A stretch of 64,000 nt of DNA from JAGQIB01 sp041393395 (GTDB taxonomy: Bacteria; ARS69), in the NCBI GenBank assembly GCA_041393395.1, contig JAWKKG010000004.1, forward strand, positions 682,001-746,000, read 5' to 3'. Positions within the stretch are counted from its first letter, which is position 1; each line of letters starts with the position of its first letter. Positions 8,816 through 17,722 of the stretch are shown here, in pieces. The translations under genes were made by a program, and so were the position numbers. The notes beneath the pieces were generated by a model. That model ran no database searches. It saw nothing but the letters and a program-made list of their open reading frames with translations, and was not told the DNA's origin.

Positions 8816-9684
8816 GCCGTGGTCCCGGGGCCGCTCACCGGTTCTCTCGCGAGATCGGGTGCCGACTGCAGCGCGGACGTCATGGTGTCGAACGGGAACT
8901 CGGACAGGATCCGCTCGAGGCGCCCCGCCGTTCCCGCGAGGTTCGTGTAGTGCGTGACGCGGCCGAGCCCGCGGACCCGCAGGCGGGGCTGCCCGGGATC
9001 GATCTCCCACGGATGCAGGTAGAGCACCGCGGGCTGGCCGGCCGCGTTCATCCGTCGGAACGCGGTCTCGAGAACGGCCAGCGGCAGCAGCCGGAGGTAC
9101 CCTCCCCCCGCCGCCCCGACGTTGCGTCCCAGAACGCGGAGCGTCGTGAGCGGGAACTCGTCGATCGGTCCGTGCCGCGTGCCGACCCGACGCGGCACGC
9201 GCGAGAAGTCGGGCACCCCGTAGCGCGGATGGCGCACCGGGAACAGACTCGAGTCGAAGGTGAAGCCCCGCTCGCGCAACACCTCGAACGCCCACGGCGT
9301 GCGCTGATCCACGGAGAAGCTCGGAGCGCGGTAGCCACGCGGACGCACGCCACACGCGGACTCGATCACACCGACCGACCGCTCGAGATCCTCGGCGAAG
9401 CGCTCCCGTCCGAGTCGGTAGACGAGTTCGTGCCCGTAGCCGTGACTCGCGATCTCGTGTCCCGCATCCAGGATCTCTCGGACCAGATGCGGAAATCGCT
9501 CCGCGACCCAGCCGAGCACGAAGAAGGTGCCGCGCGCGTCGTGCCGCGCGAACAGCTCGAGGAGCCGCGTCGTGTTCGCCTCCACTCGCGACTCCAGGCG
9601 ATCCCAGTCCGCCCGGTCCACGATGGAGTCGAAGTTCGAGACCTGGAACCAGTCCTCGACGTCGACCGTGAGCGCGTTGTTCAC
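8812..9684 (-). CDS. Polysaccharide deacetylase, XrtA-associated (DUF3473)
   Basis: This 290-residue NodB-fold deacetylase would remove N-acetyl groups from the exopolysaccharide or its lipid-linked precursor. The N-terminal LTVDVEDWF motif supplies the catalytic Asp pair; HEIASHGYGHE supplies the metal-binding histidines, and RGYRAPSFS the conserved Arg. The C-terminal part with YLHPWEID matches the DUF3473 extension specific to exosortase loci. There is no signal peptide, so it may act in the cytoplasm. It begins with GTG at 9684, overlapping the upstream glycosyltransferase stop (GTGA), and its own stop overlaps the exosortase start. Confidence 0.92.
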   Translation of the reverse strand: MNNALTVDVEDWFQVSNFDSIVDRADWDRLESRVEANTTRLLELFARHDARGTFFVLGWVAERFPHLVREILDAGHEIASHGYGHELVYRLGRERFAEDLERSVGVIESACGVRPRGYRAPSFSVDQRTPWAFEVLRERGFTFDSSLFPVRHPRYGVPDFSRVPRRVGTRHGPIDEFPLTTLRVLGRNVGAAGGGYLRLLPLAVLETAFRRMNAAGQPAVLYLHPWEIDPGQPRLRVRGLGRVTHYTNLAGTAGRLERILSEFPFDTMTSALQSAPDLAREPVSGPGTTA

Positions 9685-10880
9685 CGAGTCCCCCCCCGCC
9701 CGTGCTCCGCGACCGCCCGCTCCAGCACTCGCTCGTAGTCGCGAGCCTTGCTGTCCCAAGAGTACTCCTCCGCGACCCGGGCGACCGCCCGCTCGGCCTG
9801 CCGGTCGGCCGCCTCGGGGTTCGCCACGAGATCCGCGATCGCGGACGCCCACTCGTCCGCCGTCTCCGCGACCCGCCACGCGCCCTGCGGATCCCCGAGC
9901 GCCCTCACGGCCGCGGGAGAGCTCACCACCGGCACCCCGGCCGCCATCGCCTCCAGCACCTTGTTCTGGAGGCCCTGCGCGATCCGGAGCGGCACCACGG
10001 CGATCGACGACCGCCAGAGTTCCGGGGGAACGGAGGGCACGTCCCCCACGACCTCCACGCCGGCCACCTCACCCAGCGCCCGCACGGCCGGCCCGGGTTT
10101 GCGGCCGACGATCCGGAGGCGAGCCGCGGGCACGCGCGCGCGGACGGCACCCCACACGTCGCGGACGAACCACGCGATGCCTTCCGCGTTCGCGAAGTAG
10201 TCGAGCGCCCCCACGAACACGAGCTCGGGCGCGCGGGGGCGCTCCGTCTCTCGCCGGAACGCCCCGGAATCGACCCCGTTCTCCACCACATCGACCCGCC
10301 GGACGTCCGCGAAGTCACCGAGCATGTCCCGCTCGGCGGCCGAGATGATGACGACACGATCCCAATCGGTGCAAAGATGCCGCTCGTACTTCCGGAGCAG
10401 ACGATGCTCCAGCGAGTACACGGCGCTCTTCGGGAATCCCGAACGCTCGGAGTACTGCTTCCACTTGAGGGAGTCCACGTCGACGAAATCGACGACTCGG
10501 GGGCCGGAGAAGTCCTCGAGATAGCCGGCCATGGAGGAGCAGTACGAGAGGGCGACGTCAAACGGCACGTCGGCGCGTCGGCGCGCGACCCTCCCGGCCA
10601 GATCGCCGGACCGGAACCAGCCCACGGACAGAGGTCGTCCCGTCGCGGCCGTCCATCCGCCCCGGACGACGCTCTCGAGCGAGCGCCGCGGCGCCCACGA
10701 CGCCGAAGCGGCCCACTGCGCCACGGACTCCGCGTGCGCCGCGTCGGCAGGCTCGTCGAGCAGGAACGCCGCGTGGACCTCGTGGCGCGAGGCGAGCCGC
10801 CGCATCAGATGGTGCGAGCGGATCTTGTCTCCCTTGTCGGGAGGATCCGGAACGCGCGGGGACAGAAACAGGATTCTCAA
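9681..10880 (-). CDS. Exosortase-associated glycosyltransferase (TIGR03087-like)
   Basis: This 399-residue GT-B fold glycosyltransferase opens with RILFLSPRVPDPPDKGDKIR, the signature N-terminus of the TIGR03087 (stp1) family restricted to exosortase systems. The C-terminal half carries the donor-binding region (IAQGLQNKVLEAMAAGVPVV). No ATG is available at the conserved N-terminus. TTG at 10880 is chosen because it starts exactly at the family start and follows GGGGGAGG; an upstream in-frame GTG is possible. It lies 55 bp after PrsR and is first in a chain of overlapping genes running through exosortase to the TPR lipoprotein. Confidence 0.9.
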   Translation of the reverse strand: MRILFLSPRVPDPPDKGDKIRSHHLMRRLASRHEVHAAFLLDEPADAAHAESVAQWAASASWAPRRSLESVVRGGWTAATGRPLSVGWFRSGDLAGRVARRRADVPFDVALSYCSSMAGYLEDFSGPRVVDFVDVDSLKWKQYSERSGFPKSAVYSLEHRLLRKYERHLCTDWDRVVIISAAERDMLGDFADVRRVDVVENGVDSGAFRRETERPRAPELVFVGALDYFANAEGIAWFVRDVWGAVRARVPAARLRIVGRKPGPAVRALGEVAGVEVVGDVPSVPPELWRSSIAVVPLRIAQGLQNKVLEAMAAGVPVVSSPAAVRALGDPQGAWRVAETADEWASAIADLVANPEAADRQAERAVARVAEEYSWDSKARDYERVLERAVAEHGRGGTR

Positions 10881-10935
10881 CGTCGGCCGACCTCCCCCGA
10901 GGGACACGGAGTCTAGAAACGGTCCGACGTTCCGG

Positions 10936-12357
10936 TCAACGGGCGTCGAGCTTGCTCCGGAGCGTGTTCCGGCTGATGCCGAGCGCTCGCGAGGCCTGGA
11001 CCTGGTTGCCGGCGTTCGCCTCGAGCGCACCCTGGACGAGCGCGCGCTCCACGACGTCGACGCACTGGTGGTACACGCCGGTCGATCCGGGTTCGTCCTC
11101 GTGCGCGAGCAGCACCGCCGCCGTCTTGCGCGCTTCGTCCGCGAGGCGAGTGACGACATCCGCCACGGTCGCCGCGATCCCGCTCCCCTCCCGCTGGTGA
11201 AGGAACGGGAAGTCCTCGACGTCGAGCGTTCCGGTGCGGTTCAGCACCACGGCCGTCTGGATCGCATTCTCCAGCTCACGGACGTTGCCGGTCCAGCTCT
11301 GGGCCTCGAGGAGAGCCTGCGCGCGTGGCGTGATGCCCCGGATCCCGATCTTCGTGGACGGTCGGTACTTGTGGATGAAGTGCTCCACCAGAAGACCCAC
11401 GTCCCCGGGACGCTTCCGGAGGGCGGGCAGGAAGATCGACACCACCTTGAGCCGGTAGAACAGGTCCACCCGGAACTCGCTGCGATCGATGCAGTCCACG
11501 AGACTCTTGTTCGTGGCGGCGATGATCCGGGTGTCCGCGGTCAACGTCTGCTCGCCGCCGACGCGCTCGAACGTGTGCTCCTGGAGCACCCGGAGGATCT
11601 TCGCCTGCGTCGGGAGGCTCATGTCGCCGATCTCGTCGAGGAAGATCGTTCCCCCGTGGCTGAGCTCGAACTTGCCCTTGCGGGAGTACGTCGCGCCGGT
11701 GAACGCTCCCTTCTCGTGACCGAACAGCTCGCTTTCGAGCAGGGTTTCCGGGATCGCCGCGCAGTTCACCGCGAGGAAGGGCTTGCCGGCGCGACGCGAG
11801 TTCTCGTGGATCGTCCTCGCCACCAGCTCCTTGCCCGTGCCGGATTCGCCCTGGATCAACACGGCGGCGTCGGACTTGGCGATCCGCCCGATCATCTTGA
11901 AGATCTCGATCATCTCGGCGCTGCGCCCGATGATCGTGGTCGCGCCGTCCGGTGACGACACCGGTTCCTCGATCGGGGTCGACCATTCCACGCCCCCGGA
12001 GAGGCGCAGGATGTCGCGAACGATCTCGAGCAGCGCGGAGGGATCATCCGGCTTCGCCACGTAGTCGTACGCGCCGGCGTCCATGTAGCCGATCGCGCCG
12101 CGCGTGCTGCCGTTCCCGGTCAGCACGAGCACCGGAACGGGCCTCGAACCTTCCCGGGCGAGCCGCAACAGGCGACGGTCGGACTCGTCCGGTTCATCAC
12201 CGTCGGTGATCACGAGCGCCGGAACCTGTTCCATCATCGCGCGCACGGCCTCGTCGGCGTCCCGCAGCGAGATGATCTCGCAGTCGAGCCCGCCGAGGAC
12301 GCCGAGGGCGCGGTCCCGGTACTTCTGGTCACGCTCGACGAGCAGGATGCGATTCAC
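10936..12357 (-). CDS. prsR: PrsR-like sigma-54 response regulator
   Basis: This 473-residue regulator has three parts. The N-terminal receiver has its likely phosphorylation site at Asp52, with the conserved Thr (LVLTG) and Lys (YVAKP). The AAA+ sigma-54 activator domain has Walker A GESGTGKE, the sigma-54 contact loop GAFTGA and Walker B GTIFLDEIGDM. The C-terminal Fis-type helix-turn-helix contains ASRALGISRNTLRSKL. This matches the PEP-CTERM regulator PrsR, which drives exopolysaccharide and PEP-CTERM genes from sigma-54 promoters. The GTG start at 12357 follows GGAGGG. Its own promoter carries a strong sigma-54 match (12405-12420), so autoregulation is likely. The cognate kinase PrsK is not in the window. 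Confidence 0.93.
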   Translation of the reverse strand: MNRILLVERDQKYRDRALGVLGGLDCEIISLRDADEAVRAMMEQVPALVITDGDEPDESDRRLLRLAREGSRPVPVLVLTGNGSTRGAIGYMDAGAYDYVAKPDDPSALLEIVRDILRLSGGVEWSTPIEEPVSSPDGATTIIGRSAEMIEIFKMIGRIAKSDAAVLIQGESGTGKELVARTIHENSRRAGKPFLAVNCAAIPETLLESELFGHEKGAFTGATYSRKGKFELSHGGTIFLDEIGDMSLPTQAKILRVLQEHTFERVGGEQTLTADTRIIAATNKSLVDCIDRSEFRVDLFYRLKVVSIFLPALRKRPGDVGLLVEHFIHKYRPSTKIGIRGITPRAQALLEAQSWTGNVRELENAIQTAVVLNRTGTLDVEDFPFLHQREGSGIAATVADVVTRLADEARKTAAVLLAHEDEPGSTGVYHQCVDVVERALVQGALEANAGNQVQASRALGISRNTLRSKLDAR

Positions 12358-12404
12358 TGGAGCCCTCCGGATCGAACTCTGCACATTTCGTCGTTCGATC
12401 TTCG

Positions 12405-12420
12405 AGCAGCTTCCGTGCCA
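12405..12420 (-). promoter_or_regulatory. Sigma-54 promoter upstream of prsR
   Basis: Minus strand reads TGGCAC, GGAAG, CTGCT: a perfect -24 hexamer and a one-mismatch -12, with GG and GC exactly ten bases apart. The predicted transcript start near 12395 gives a leader of about 38 bases before the GTG at 12357. This is the clearest single match in the window. Confidence 0.7.
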
Positions 12421-12538
12421 TCGCGAAGAACGGCAAAGATGCCCCGCCCGCGGCCAACCGTCGCCGAGAATCCCCCGAAACCGTCGCGTGCAGAATGCCA
12501 CCAGCGGGCATTTTGGGACGCGTCGCCGGGTAGAAACG

Positions 12539-12573
12539 ACGACGGGCGAGGACCAGAAGTCCCCGCCCGTCGT
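12539..12573 (-). terminator. Hairpin terminator after the 1463-aa secreted protein gene
   Basis: A 10-bp perfect stem (ACGACGGGCG with CGCCCGTCGT) is extended by a further GGAC/GTCC pairing around a five-base loop. It lies 21 bp past the stop of the gene at 12594 and reads into CGTTTCT on the minus strand. It separates that gene from the prsR promoter region. Confidence 0.65.
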
Positions 12574-12593
12574 GATCCACGATGCGTCCCGGA

Positions 12594-15500
12594 TCAGTTC
12601 AGGACAATCAGCTTCCGCGCCGGCACGAGATCGCGTCCCATGCGCAGCCGGTAGAAGTACACACCGCTCGCCACGCGCTGACCGCGATCGTCCGTACCGT
12701 CCCAGTGCTCCATCCGTGCCTCGCCGAACTGCAGCGGACCGGAGTACAGGTTCCGCACGAGGCGACCGCCGACGTCGTACACGTCGAGCGACACGCCGAG
12801 GGCACGCCCTTCCCCGACCGGCGGGGCGCGGAACAGGATGTCGGTTCCGGCCTCGCGCGAGAACGGGTTCGGGAACGCCGGCTGCAGGGTCGTCGCGGCG
12901 ATCCAAGCTTCCGGATTGAAGAAGACCGGCGTGGAGCGGGCGCTCTCGTTCTGGGAGAGGTCCTCCGCGCTGACCGCGTACTCGTAGTAGGCCGTCTTGC
13001 CGATCTGCGTGTCCACGAAAGCGGTCTCGCCGAGCAGGCTCGTGTTCACGATCTCCCACTCCGAGTTCGTCTCGCGGGCGGAATCGGTCGGGCGGCGGTA
13101 CAGGTTGTACCCGGCGAGATCCGATTCGGCGTTCGCGTTCCACTGCAGCACCACGCCCGCGTCCTCGATGTAGCTCGTGACGCGCAGGCCGGCCGGCGCG
13201 ACCGGCGGCGTGGTGTCGGCCGTCTGGTCGCCCAGGAACTGGAACGTGCCGCTCTGCACCGAGAGGTTCCCGGAGGGATCACTCAGGCCGACTTCCCACT
13301 GGTACGTCACTCCGTAGACGAGACCTTCGAGGAGCGCCTCGTGAGTCGTGGCCGGGGCGTCGTACCGACCCAGCAGGACGAGATTCTCGTCGAGGCTGGT
13401 CATTCCCCAGCGCAGCGATCCGAAGCTCGGCTCATCGGTCGTGGTCCGGAACATCGCCTGACTCGACGTGAACTCGAACCGCGGGTTCTCGATCTGCGGG
13501 CCCGTCGCATCGGTGTCGAACACGAACGTGCGGTCCGCGGAGGTCACCGTGTTGCCCGACGGATCCGTGGAGCGGACCCGGTAGTGAACGGTGGATCCCT
13601 GCGCGATCCCCGTGAGCGGGATCAGGTGCTGCGTCACGAAGGTCGGATCGCTGGTCGCGTTGCCGTAGGCGGTCGTCGCGCCCCACTCCACGAACGAGTC
13701 CGCGGGCTCGTTCGTGAGCCAGACCACGATCATGTCGCTCCCGTCCACCGTCGCACCGACCGAGACGATCGTGGGGGCGACGTCGTCCGTTCCCGACACC
13801 GTGATCCTCTGGGTCGTCGTGTCGCCGAGATTGCCCGCCGCGTCGAACGAGCGGATCCGGTAGATCACGAGCTGACCCGCCGAAAGGCCGGAGAGCGAGA
13901 GCGAGTGGCTCGTGCGGAGGAGCTCGTCCCGGAGGTTGTAGTCCAGACCGTCACCCTCGAAACCGCCGAAGTCGTAGCGGACCACCGAGTTCGCCGGCTC
14001 GTCCGTATCCCACGAGAACGTGACTGTCCCGGGCGCCGTCTCGGCGACCACGATGTTCGACAGGATCGGCGGAGTCGTATCACCGCCGCCGCCGTTGATC
14101 ACGGCCACGGGCGAGTTGCCGACGTCGCCGAGGTTCAGGCCGTCGTCGAGCGCGCGAACGCCGAAGTACCACGTGCCGTCCGGCGTGCCGTCGATCAGCA
14201 TGCTCTCGGCCGTACCCGCCGGCCCCGGAATGGGAGCGCCCGAGACCACGGTGCCGGATGACCAGATGGCTCCGTTCGTGATCGGAGTCGGCGAGCGACG
14301 AACCTGGTAGCTCAGCGCCTGACCGTTCGTGCCGTCGTCACCGACCGCCGTCCAGGTCAGCGTGATCGACGTTCCGTTGACGCTCGCCTGCAGATTCGTG
14401 ATCGCGGCCGGCGGCGTAGGATCGGATCCGATCCCGCCGGCGTTGACCTCTTCCATCCACTCCATGCCGGAGCTCGCGACCACCTGGGCGACCTTCGCCT
14501 GCGTGTACTCGAGCCGCGGACAGTTCAGGCACCACGGGTACGCGGAACCGTCCTCGAACGAGTGCTGGGCGATCTGGCGATAACGTGCCTTGCGTGTCGC
14601 ATCGGTCTCGTAGCGATACGCCCACGTGAACGCGTCGGACGCGCGGAGGGTCCACATGTCCACGTTCATGCCGCCGGGGTTGTTCGTGCCGTCGCCCCAG
14701 ATCTTGTAGTGGTAGTAGCAGGGCTGCGAGCCGCTCCGGTCCACGAAGCAGCGCTGCTCCATGAAGTCGGCGTAGCCAAGCAGCGAGTCGATCGCGTCCT
14801 GCTCCACCGTGCCCTGCTCGAGCGCCATGATGTGGACGAACCGACCGAGCTGCTTCATCAGGATCGCGATCATCCACGGCTTCGTCGCCCAGTCGCCGGA
14901 GAAGTAGTCCGCGGCGTACGCCTGGGTCTGGAAGTGGCTCTCCGTCACCACCCGACGGGCCGCCGTGAGGTACCGCGGATCCCACGTGTGCAGGTACGTG
15001 TCGAGCATGATCTGCAGCGTGTGGCCCGGCGCCCGCGACTCGCCGTTCGTGTTCGAGAGACCGGGCATGCCGGGGCCGTTCTCGACCCGCCACGTCATGT
15101 TCTCCGAGACCTTGAGCGCCGTGTCGAGAACGGAGCGATCGCCGGAGAAGTAGTACCAGTAGAACATTCCGCGGTTCCACGTGTGCGCCGCGTTCGGCGA
15201 CTCCCCGCGGTGCGGATCGATGTAGCCGCTCGCGCCGTGCGCGGTGTGGTTCCACATGCCTCCCCACAGCCAGTGCAGCGGCCCTTCCATCACGTGATAG
15301 ACGTCGATGTCCGCCTGATGGACGTTGCCCTCGGCCGCGAGCTTCCACCACGCGTAGGACAGGTCCTCGTTCAGGCCCGAAGTGCGGCAAGCCTGGAGGA
15401 TCATCGCGTAGCCGGAGTCGTACTCGAGGTTGTTCGCGGCCTTGTTCGTATCCGGGGGCAGACCGCCACCCTCGAAGTCCGACCACAGATCGCCGAAGTC

Positions 15501-16985
15501 CTGCCAGCCGTAGAAGTCGGCGTCGTCGCGGCGGGTGAACCAGCCCCAAGGCGTGGCTTCGTTGTGGACCTCGTAGTCGTGGAAGGCCACCGGGTTGTAC
15601 GGGACGAAGCCCTCGTCGAACACGCCGGTCTGGCCGTAGTAGTCCGCGCTCGCGACGGCCAGCATCGGGTGATGGAACGCCGCCGCGACTTCCTTGGACT
15701 TCGCGGCCGTGGCCGTGCCGTCGTGGAAGTAGTAGAGCGTCCAGTGGGTCTTGCGCTCGCCGGAACGATGCTCGATCGGCTCGCTGAAGTCGCGCGGCAT
15801 CGGCGCCACGGAGACTTTTCCGTCCGGGCTCACGGTCAGCTTGTTCGGGAAGTTCTCCCAGAAGTGCCGGATCGCCACGGTGAGGCCGCGCGTACCATCG
15901 CTCAGGTCCGCGAAACCCTCGGCCTTGAGACCGCTGCCGAGCGCGGTGCTGCCGTGCTTCAGCTGGTAGCCGGCGAAGCTGGTGCCCGGGCTGACGAACC
16001 AGTAGGTGCCGCCCGAGGAGTCCTGGTACATCGAGGCGTCGTTCGAGATCGCGCCGCTCACGACGTTGCTCGTGGGCGAACCCTGCAGCGAGTAGGTCTT
16101 GCCGCCCGTCAGGTCGATCTGCGTGTTCAGCGACAGCTCCTCGATCCAGAAGCTGTTGTCGGAACCGCCCTGGTTGCCGACGCCCTCGCGCCAGCGGCAC
16201 TTCGGCTGATCGCCCGTCGTCGTGTTCGTGGGCACCATGTGGGCTTGCATGAACTGGACCTGCACGTCGGAGCGACCCTCGTACGCGAAGATCCGGCCGC
16301 TCGTGGTCACGTGCTCGCCCGCGGAGCCCTTGACGCGACCTTCGAACTTCACCACCGCGCGCAGCGGGCCGGCTTCCTCGATCGTGAGGGTGTAGGACGT
16401 CGCCGCGTTCGACGTGAAGGTGTTGCCGTCGCGATCCTCCACGAACACGCCGTTCGTGTTGCGCGGCGACACCAGCCGCTCGGACGCCGCGAACGAACCG
16501 TCGCCGTTCGAGTCCAGCCAGACCTCGTCGAACAGGTTGAAACCGGTCTGCTTCAGCGTGAATCGCAGCGGACCGGTGTTCACCGTGACGGTGCCGCCTG
16601 CGCTCGTGACGTTCAGCGTGCCGGGCGAAGCGTTGCCCGAGCCGTTCACCAGCCGGACGTTCTCCGTGCCGTTCGCCGGAATCGTGACCGGGAAGGTGCA
16701 GAGGAGCCACTTGACCGAACCGTCGGACCAGGTCGCGAGCGACTGGAACTGCCCGCGCTTGCCCTGGATGGCGACCGCCTGGTCGGAGAAGATCTGGCCC
16801 TTCTCCAGGGGAACACCCATCGTGATGAATTCGTCCGTACGCGCGACGCCATCGCGCTCGCGAACGGTCAGCGGAACGTCGAGCGCCGCCGCGCTCGTGG
16901 CGAGCGAGACGATCGAGACGAGAACGGCGAAGAAGACGAGCAGGAATCCGATCCCGCGTCGTTCCCCGGTATCGAGGCGAAACAT
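12594..16985 (-). CDS. Secreted polysaccharide-lyase-like protein with FN3 repeats and FlgD-like tail
   Basis: This very large (1463 aa) secreted protein has a signal peptide (about 1-38). The N-terminal two thirds resemble exo-rhamnogalacturonan-lyase-like (PcRGLX/YetA) proteins: a beta domain beginning VPLTVRERDGVARTDE with WSDGSVKWLLCTFP, then a long helical toroid-like region. Several fibronectin type III-like domains follow (from about 945). The last 85 residues are a FlgD-type domain (FPNPFSR, then DGTDDRGQRVASGVYFYRL), a C-terminal tail common in FCB-type secreted proteins. The ATG at 16985 follows GGGAGGAG. A good sigma-54 match lies 115-129 bp upstream, tying it to the exopolysaccharide regulon. 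Lyase activity is inferred from fold similarity only; the true substrate could be the cell's own polymer. Confidence 0.85.
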   Translation of the reverse strand: MFRLDTGERRGIGFLLVFFAVLVSIVSLATSAAALDVPLTVRERDGVARTDEFITMGVPLEKGQIFSDQAVAIQGKRGQFQSLATWSDGSVKWLLCTFPVTIPANGTENVRLVNGSGNASPGTLNVTSAGGTVTVNTGPLRFTLKQTGFNLFDEVWLDSNGDGSFAASERLVSPRNTNGVFVEDRDGNTFTSNAATSYTLTIEEAGPLRAVVKFEGRVKGSAGEHVTTSGRIFAYEGRSDVQVQFMQAHMVPTNTTTGDQPKCRWREGVGNQGGSDNSFWIEELSLNTQIDLTGGKTYSLQGSPTSNVVSGAISNDASMYQDSSGGTYWFVSPGTSFAGYQLKHGSTALGSGLKAEGFADLSDGTRGLTVAIRHFWENFPNKLTVSPDGKVSVAPMPRDFSEPIEHRSGERKTHWTLYYFHDGTATAAKSKEVAAAFHHPMLAVASADYYGQTGVFDEGFVPYNPVAFHDYEVHNEATPWGWFTRRDDADFYGWQDFGDLWSDFEGGGLPPDTNKAANNLEYDSGYAMILQACRTSGLNEDLSYAWWKLAAEGNVHQADIDVYHVMEGPLHWLWGGMWNHTAHGASGYIDPHRGESPNAAHTWNRGMFYWYYFSGDRSVLDTALKVSENMTWRVENGPGMPGLSNTNGESRAPGHTLQIMLDTYLHTWDPRYLTAARRVVTESHFQTQAYAADYFSGDWATKPWMIAILMKQLGRFVHIMALEQGTVEQDAIDSLLGYADFMEQRCFVDRSGSQPCYYHYKIWGDGTNNPGGMNVDMWTLRASDAFTWAYRYETDATRKARYRQIAQHSFEDGSAYPWCLNCPRLEYTQAKVAQVVASSGMEWMEEVNAGGIGSDPTPPAAITNLQASVNGTSITLTWTAVGDDGTNGQALSYQVRRSPTPITNGAIWSSGTVVSGAPIPGPAGTAESMLIDGTPDGTWYFGVRALDDGLNLGDVGNSPVAVINGGGGDTTPPILSNIVVAETAPGTVTFSWDTDEPANSVVRYDFGGFEGDGLDYNLRDELLRTSHSLSLSGLSAGQLVIYRIRSFDAAGNLGDTTTQRITVSGTDDVAPTIVSVGATVDGSDMIVVWLTNEPADSFVEWGATTAYGNATSDPTFVTQHLIPLTGIAQGSTVHYRVRSTDPSGNTVTSADRTFVFDTDATGPQIENPRFEFTSSQAMFRTTTDEPSFGSLRWGMTSLDENLVLLGRYDAPATTHEALLEGLVYGVTYQWEVGLSDPSGNLSVQSGTFQFLGDQTADTTPPVAPAGLRVTSYIEDAGVVLQWNANAESDLAGYNLYRRPTDSARETNSEWEIVNTSLLGETAFVDTQIGKTAYYEYAVSAEDLSQNESARSTPVFFNPEAWIAATTLQPAFPNPFSREAGTDILFRAPPVGEGRALGVSLDVYDVGGRLVRNLYSGPLQFGEARMEHWDGTDDRGQRVASGVYFYRLRMGRDLVPARKLIVLN

Positions 16986-17098
16986 CGGTGTCACTCCTCC
17001 CGGGATCGCGCGACACCGCCTTACGATGTCGGGCGATCCAAGCTGCTGCGGACTATCCTCTCCCGAACGCCGAACACACGGCGTCTGGCCGCGAAGTA

Positions 17099-17114
17099 CG
17101 CAAGGAAGGTGCCG
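17099..17114 (-). promoter_or_regulatory. Sigma-54 promoter of the secreted lyase-like protein
   Basis: The minus strand reads CGGCAC, CTTCC, TTGCG: five of six -24 bases and a full TTGC -12 element with GG-N10-GC spacing. The predicted transcript start is near 17088, giving about 100 bases of leader before the ATG at 16985. It supports PrsR control of this gene. Confidence 0.65.
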
Positions 17115-17722
17115 GAGAACGGTGAAAGACCCCCATTGCTCCGAAACCCGCCCTCGACGCACTCACGGGGTGTCCGAAGACTCTTGCCCACGAGTGGCCA
17201 ACAACTGGAATTTCCCGGAATGTGACCTACGGTTGAACAGTTCCGACGACGCGTCTCACGACGGACCGGCGGTGCGACCCTCCCGACGGGGCCCCGAATG
17301 CCCCGAGAGTCGCTTTGCTCATTCCTCGAACAGGGTGCCCGTCATCCTTCGCGCACCGACCTCGAGTCTCTTCACGGAAGTCGTTGCCGCTGCCTTCCGT
17401 CCGATCTCGAGGACCGGATCGCACTTCGTTCCGACCTTGTTCGGCTCGCGTCGACCGGCGGTCGATCGATCCGATTCTGGTTGGACGAGGTGCCTGCACG
17501 CTCTCGACGTGCCGAGAACAGAACCCCGGCCGGGGAGGCCGGACCCGTTCCCCTGTCGCGCGCCAGACCTCCCGAAGAGGCTCCCCACACCCGGACCGGC
17601 GCGCTCGCCCATGTCTATAGCTGGGAATCGGACAGTTGACCAGAGGACTTTTGGGATTTTTTGCACCCGAGCGATCCCCGGCCGGGCGAGTCAGCCGCGC
17701 CGCACGGGGACCTGGGCTCCCG
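17115..17722 (-). other. Gene-poor gap of about 600 bases
   Basis: I find no convincing gene here on either strand. Short open frames exist but show no family motif or ribosome site. An imperfect hairpin (ACGGG with CCCGT) just after the FemAB stop could end the exopolysaccharide operon, but it lacks a T-run. The space upstream of the sigma-54 site could hold activator binding sites. Confidence 0.5.

Noticed and set aside
14562..17225. 887-codon plus-strand open frame opposite the secreted lyase-like gene
   Set aside because: No family motif and an Arg/Val-rich composition typical of antisense frames; the minus frame has a signal peptide, FN3 and FlgD domains.
17319..17666. 115-codon minus-strand frame in the gene-poor gap
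   Set aside because: No ribosome site, no recognisable motif, low-complexity Arg/Gly content; not supported as a gene.
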